45,774 nt of DNA from JOPF136 sp035541255. Its GTDB lineage: Bacteria > Acidobacteriota > Terriglobia > Acidiferrales > UBA7541. Below, in pieces: positions 44,368 to 45,774 of the stretch; within the stretch, counting starts at the first letter, position 1, and each line of letters opens with the position of its first letter. The notes under the pieces are model-generated. The model had not been told where the DNA came from. It ran no database searches and was given only the letters and a program-made list of their open reading frames with translations. Where the stretch lies: contig DATKNR010000047.1 in assembly GCA_035541255.1 (NCBI GenBank), forward strand, positions 1 to 45,774, given 5' to 3'. The position numbers were made by a program, and so were the translations under genes.

Positions 44368-45774
44368 ATGGGTCAGCAGAGTTTGGAAGACTTGCTCAAG
44401 ACAGTGGAAAGCCCGGTGGCGATGCTGCGGAATTCGCGGATCGGGGCATACGTCTATCCGGTGGTGCCCTCGGAGTTTTCCAACTGGCGGGACGAGCAGC
44501 GGTCGTGGCGGGAGACGGCGTCGCTCTACGACCAGTCGCACCATATGGCCAATCTTTACATCGAGGGACCGGATGCCTTGAAGATGCTCTCGATGCTGGG
44601 GACGAACAGCTTTGAAAAGTTTCCGGTAAACCGCGCCAAACAGTTTGCGCCGTGCAGTTACGACGGGTACATCATCGGGGACGGGATCCTGTTCCACCTG
44701 GAAGAAAACCGCTTCGTGTTCGTCGGGCGGGCGCCGGTGGCCAACTGGCTTCACTTCCATGCGGAGACGGGGGGATACAAGCTGAAATTCGAGCGAGACG
44801 ACCGGTCGCCGTCGAACCCGAAGGGGAAAGCGGTGGTGCGCTCGTGCTACCGGTTCCAGATCCAGGGGCCGAACGCCCCGCAAATCATCGAAAAACTGAA
44901 TGGCGGGCCGGCGCCGGAAATCAAATTCTTCCATATGGGCGAGATCCGAATCGCCGGGCGGAAGGTGCGCGCGTTGCGCCACGGCATGGCGGGAGCACCC
45001 GGGCTGGAAGTATGGGGCCCGTACGAGGAACGCGAGGAAATCCGGGAAGCCATTCTGGAGGCGGGCAGAGAATTCGGCCTGTGCCAGGTGGGCGCGCGCG
45101 CGTACGCGACGAACACGCTTGAATCGGGCTGGATTCCCTCCCCGCTTCCCGCCGTCTATACGGGCGAAAAAATGAAGCCGTTCCGGCAGTGGTCGCCGGC
45201 AGCGGGATACGAGGGATCGGGATCGCTGGGCGGGAGTTTTGTGTCGAAGAACATCGAAGACTACTACCTGACGCCATACGAGCTGGGCTACGGGCCGTTT
45301 GTGAAATTCGACCACGATTTTATCGGGCGCGAGGCGCTCGAGAAAATGGCCGGCAAGCCGCACCGGCGGAAGGTGACCTTCGCGTGGAACGCGGCGGACG
45401 TGGCGAAGGTGTGGCAATCGATGCTCGAGCCGGGCGAAATTTACAAATACATTGACCTGCCGCTGTCGAACTATGCCTCCGCGTCGTACGACAAGGTGAT
45501 GTACCGCGGGAAGATGGCGGGCCTCTCGATGTACAGCGGGTACAGCTACAACGAGCGGTCGATGCTTTCCCTGGGCGTGGTGAATCCGGACGTCGAAATC
45601 GGCAGCGAAGTGACCATCGTGTGGGGCGAAGAAGGCAGCGGAACGCAGAAAACCACGGTGGAACGGCACAGACAAATCGAGATGCGCGCGGTGGTGAGCC
45701 CGGTGCCCTACTCCAAGGTGGCGCGCGAAACGTACGCCGAGGGCTGGCGGACCCACCAGACGGCGAGCGCGTAG
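44368..45774 (+). CDS. ligM: LigM-like tetrahydrofolate-dependent vanillate/aryl O-demethylase (GcvT fold)
   Basis: 468 aa, complete, TAG at the last base of the window. It matches the LigM pattern along its whole length: MLRNSRIGAYVYPVVPSEFSNWRDEQ, YDQSHHMANLYIEG, YIIGDGILFHL, RALRHGMAGAPGLEVWGPYE, NTLESGWIPSPLPAVYTGEK, GPFVKFDHDFIGREALE and MYSGYSYNERSMLSLG. LigM moves the methyl group of vanillate or 3-O-methylgallate to tetrahydrofolate. The ATG at 44368 has GGAG upstream. No ligand or folate genes adjoin it inside the window, so the real substrate is inferred. Confidence 0.88.
   Translation: MGQQSLEDLLKTVESPVAMLRNSRIGAYVYPVVPSEFSNWRDEQRSWRETASLYDQSHHMANLYIEGPDALKMLSMLGTNSFEKFPVNRAKQFAPCSYDGYIIGDGILFHLEENRFVFVGRAPVANWLHFHAETGGYKLKFERDDRSPSNPKGKAVVRSCYRFQIQGPNAPQIIEKLNGGPAPEIKFFHMGEIRIAGRKVRALRHGMAGAPGLEVWGPYEEREEIREAILEAGREFGLCQVGARAYATNTLESGWIPSPLPAVYTGEKMKPFRQWSPAAGYEGSGSLGGSFVSKNIEDYYLTPYELGYGPFVKFDHDFIGREALEKMAGKPHRRKVTFAWNAADVAKVWQSMLEPGEIYKYIDLPLSNYASASYDKVMYRGKMAGLSMYSGYSYNERSMLSLGVVNPDVEIGSEVTIVWGEEGSGTQKTTVERHRQIEMRAVVSPVPYSKVARETYAEGWRTHQTASA

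Overview
This is a GC-rich (roughly 63-66 % by eye), tightly packed bacterial chromosomal segment. It has about 41 protein genes, no rRNA or tRNA, and no recognisable transposase, integrase or CRISPR array. Gene style and content suggest an Acidobacteriota (Terriglobia-like) soil or sediment bacterium. The clues are the end of a TonB-dependent receptor, a divergent RibBA, Ala/Gln-rich secreted TPR proteins, short GGC-TAAA-GCC...GCTAC palindromic repeats at gene ends, and a LigM-type demethylase. The phylum call is inference; no 16S or marker tree is possible from this window.

Layout. 1-1.4 kb: end of a TonB-dependent receptor facing a compact three-gene operon (zinc-ribbon mini-protein, unknown protein, PIN-domain toxin) with its own promoter. 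1.7-5.2 kb: cinA-thpR-plsY-gpsA (nucleotide repair or salvage, RNA end processing, phospholipid synthesis). 5.3-7.0 kb: a membrane HD-GYP phosphodiesterase. 7.1-11.2 kb: an AhpD-like protein divergent from ftsY-ribD-ribE-VOC; ribD carries an in-frame triplicated palindromic repeat. 11.2-14.5 kb (minus strand): a lone HATPase-domain protein, mobA, an MlaF-like ATPase and an APC permease. 14.8-17.0 kb: groES-groEL behind a sigma70 promoter with a CIRCE operator, closed by a terminator. 17.0-20.1 kb: DUF47 protein, PiT phosphate transporter, ribBA with an unusual GTP-cyclohydrolase half, and a 50-aa membrane ORF. 20.2-25.3 kb (minus strand): DUF2520 oxidoreductase, M16 peptidase pair, penicillin-binding-like transpeptidase and a ComEA-like helix-hairpin-helix protein. 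25.4-28.7 kb: a GT2 glycosyltransferase and two related secreted proteins. 28.7-32.8 kb: a membrane protein (minus strand), uvrB and a secreted serine beta-lactamase-family hydrolase. 33.0-39.9 kb (minus strand): two secreted TPR or TPR-like proteins, rnc, lepB and an AsmA-like protein. 40.0-42.6 kb (minus strand): an arsenic cluster, arsR-arsC-aqpS plus arsM, with a clear promoter and candidate operator. 42.6-44.0 kb (minus strand): an ECF sigma factor and a zinc-finger anti-sigma factor ending in a TonB-C-like domain. 44.4-45.8 kb: a LigM-type tetrahydrofolate-dependent aromatic O-demethylase that ends exactly at the window edge.

How the genes work together. Most loci are housekeeping: membrane lipid synthesis, protein targeting and processing (FtsY, LepB, GroESL), riboflavin, DNA repair and phosphate uptake. 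Accessory functions are arsenic resistance (reduction, channel-mediated As(III) exit, methylation), aromatic demethylation, envelope-stress signalling and a possible toxin module. The most unusual points are (i) one family of short palindromic elements that supplies stop codons to minus-strand genes and has been multiplied in frame inside ribD, (ii) the degenerate GCHII half of RibBA, (iii) the anti-sigma/TonB-C fusion, and (iv) the three-gene PIN operon.
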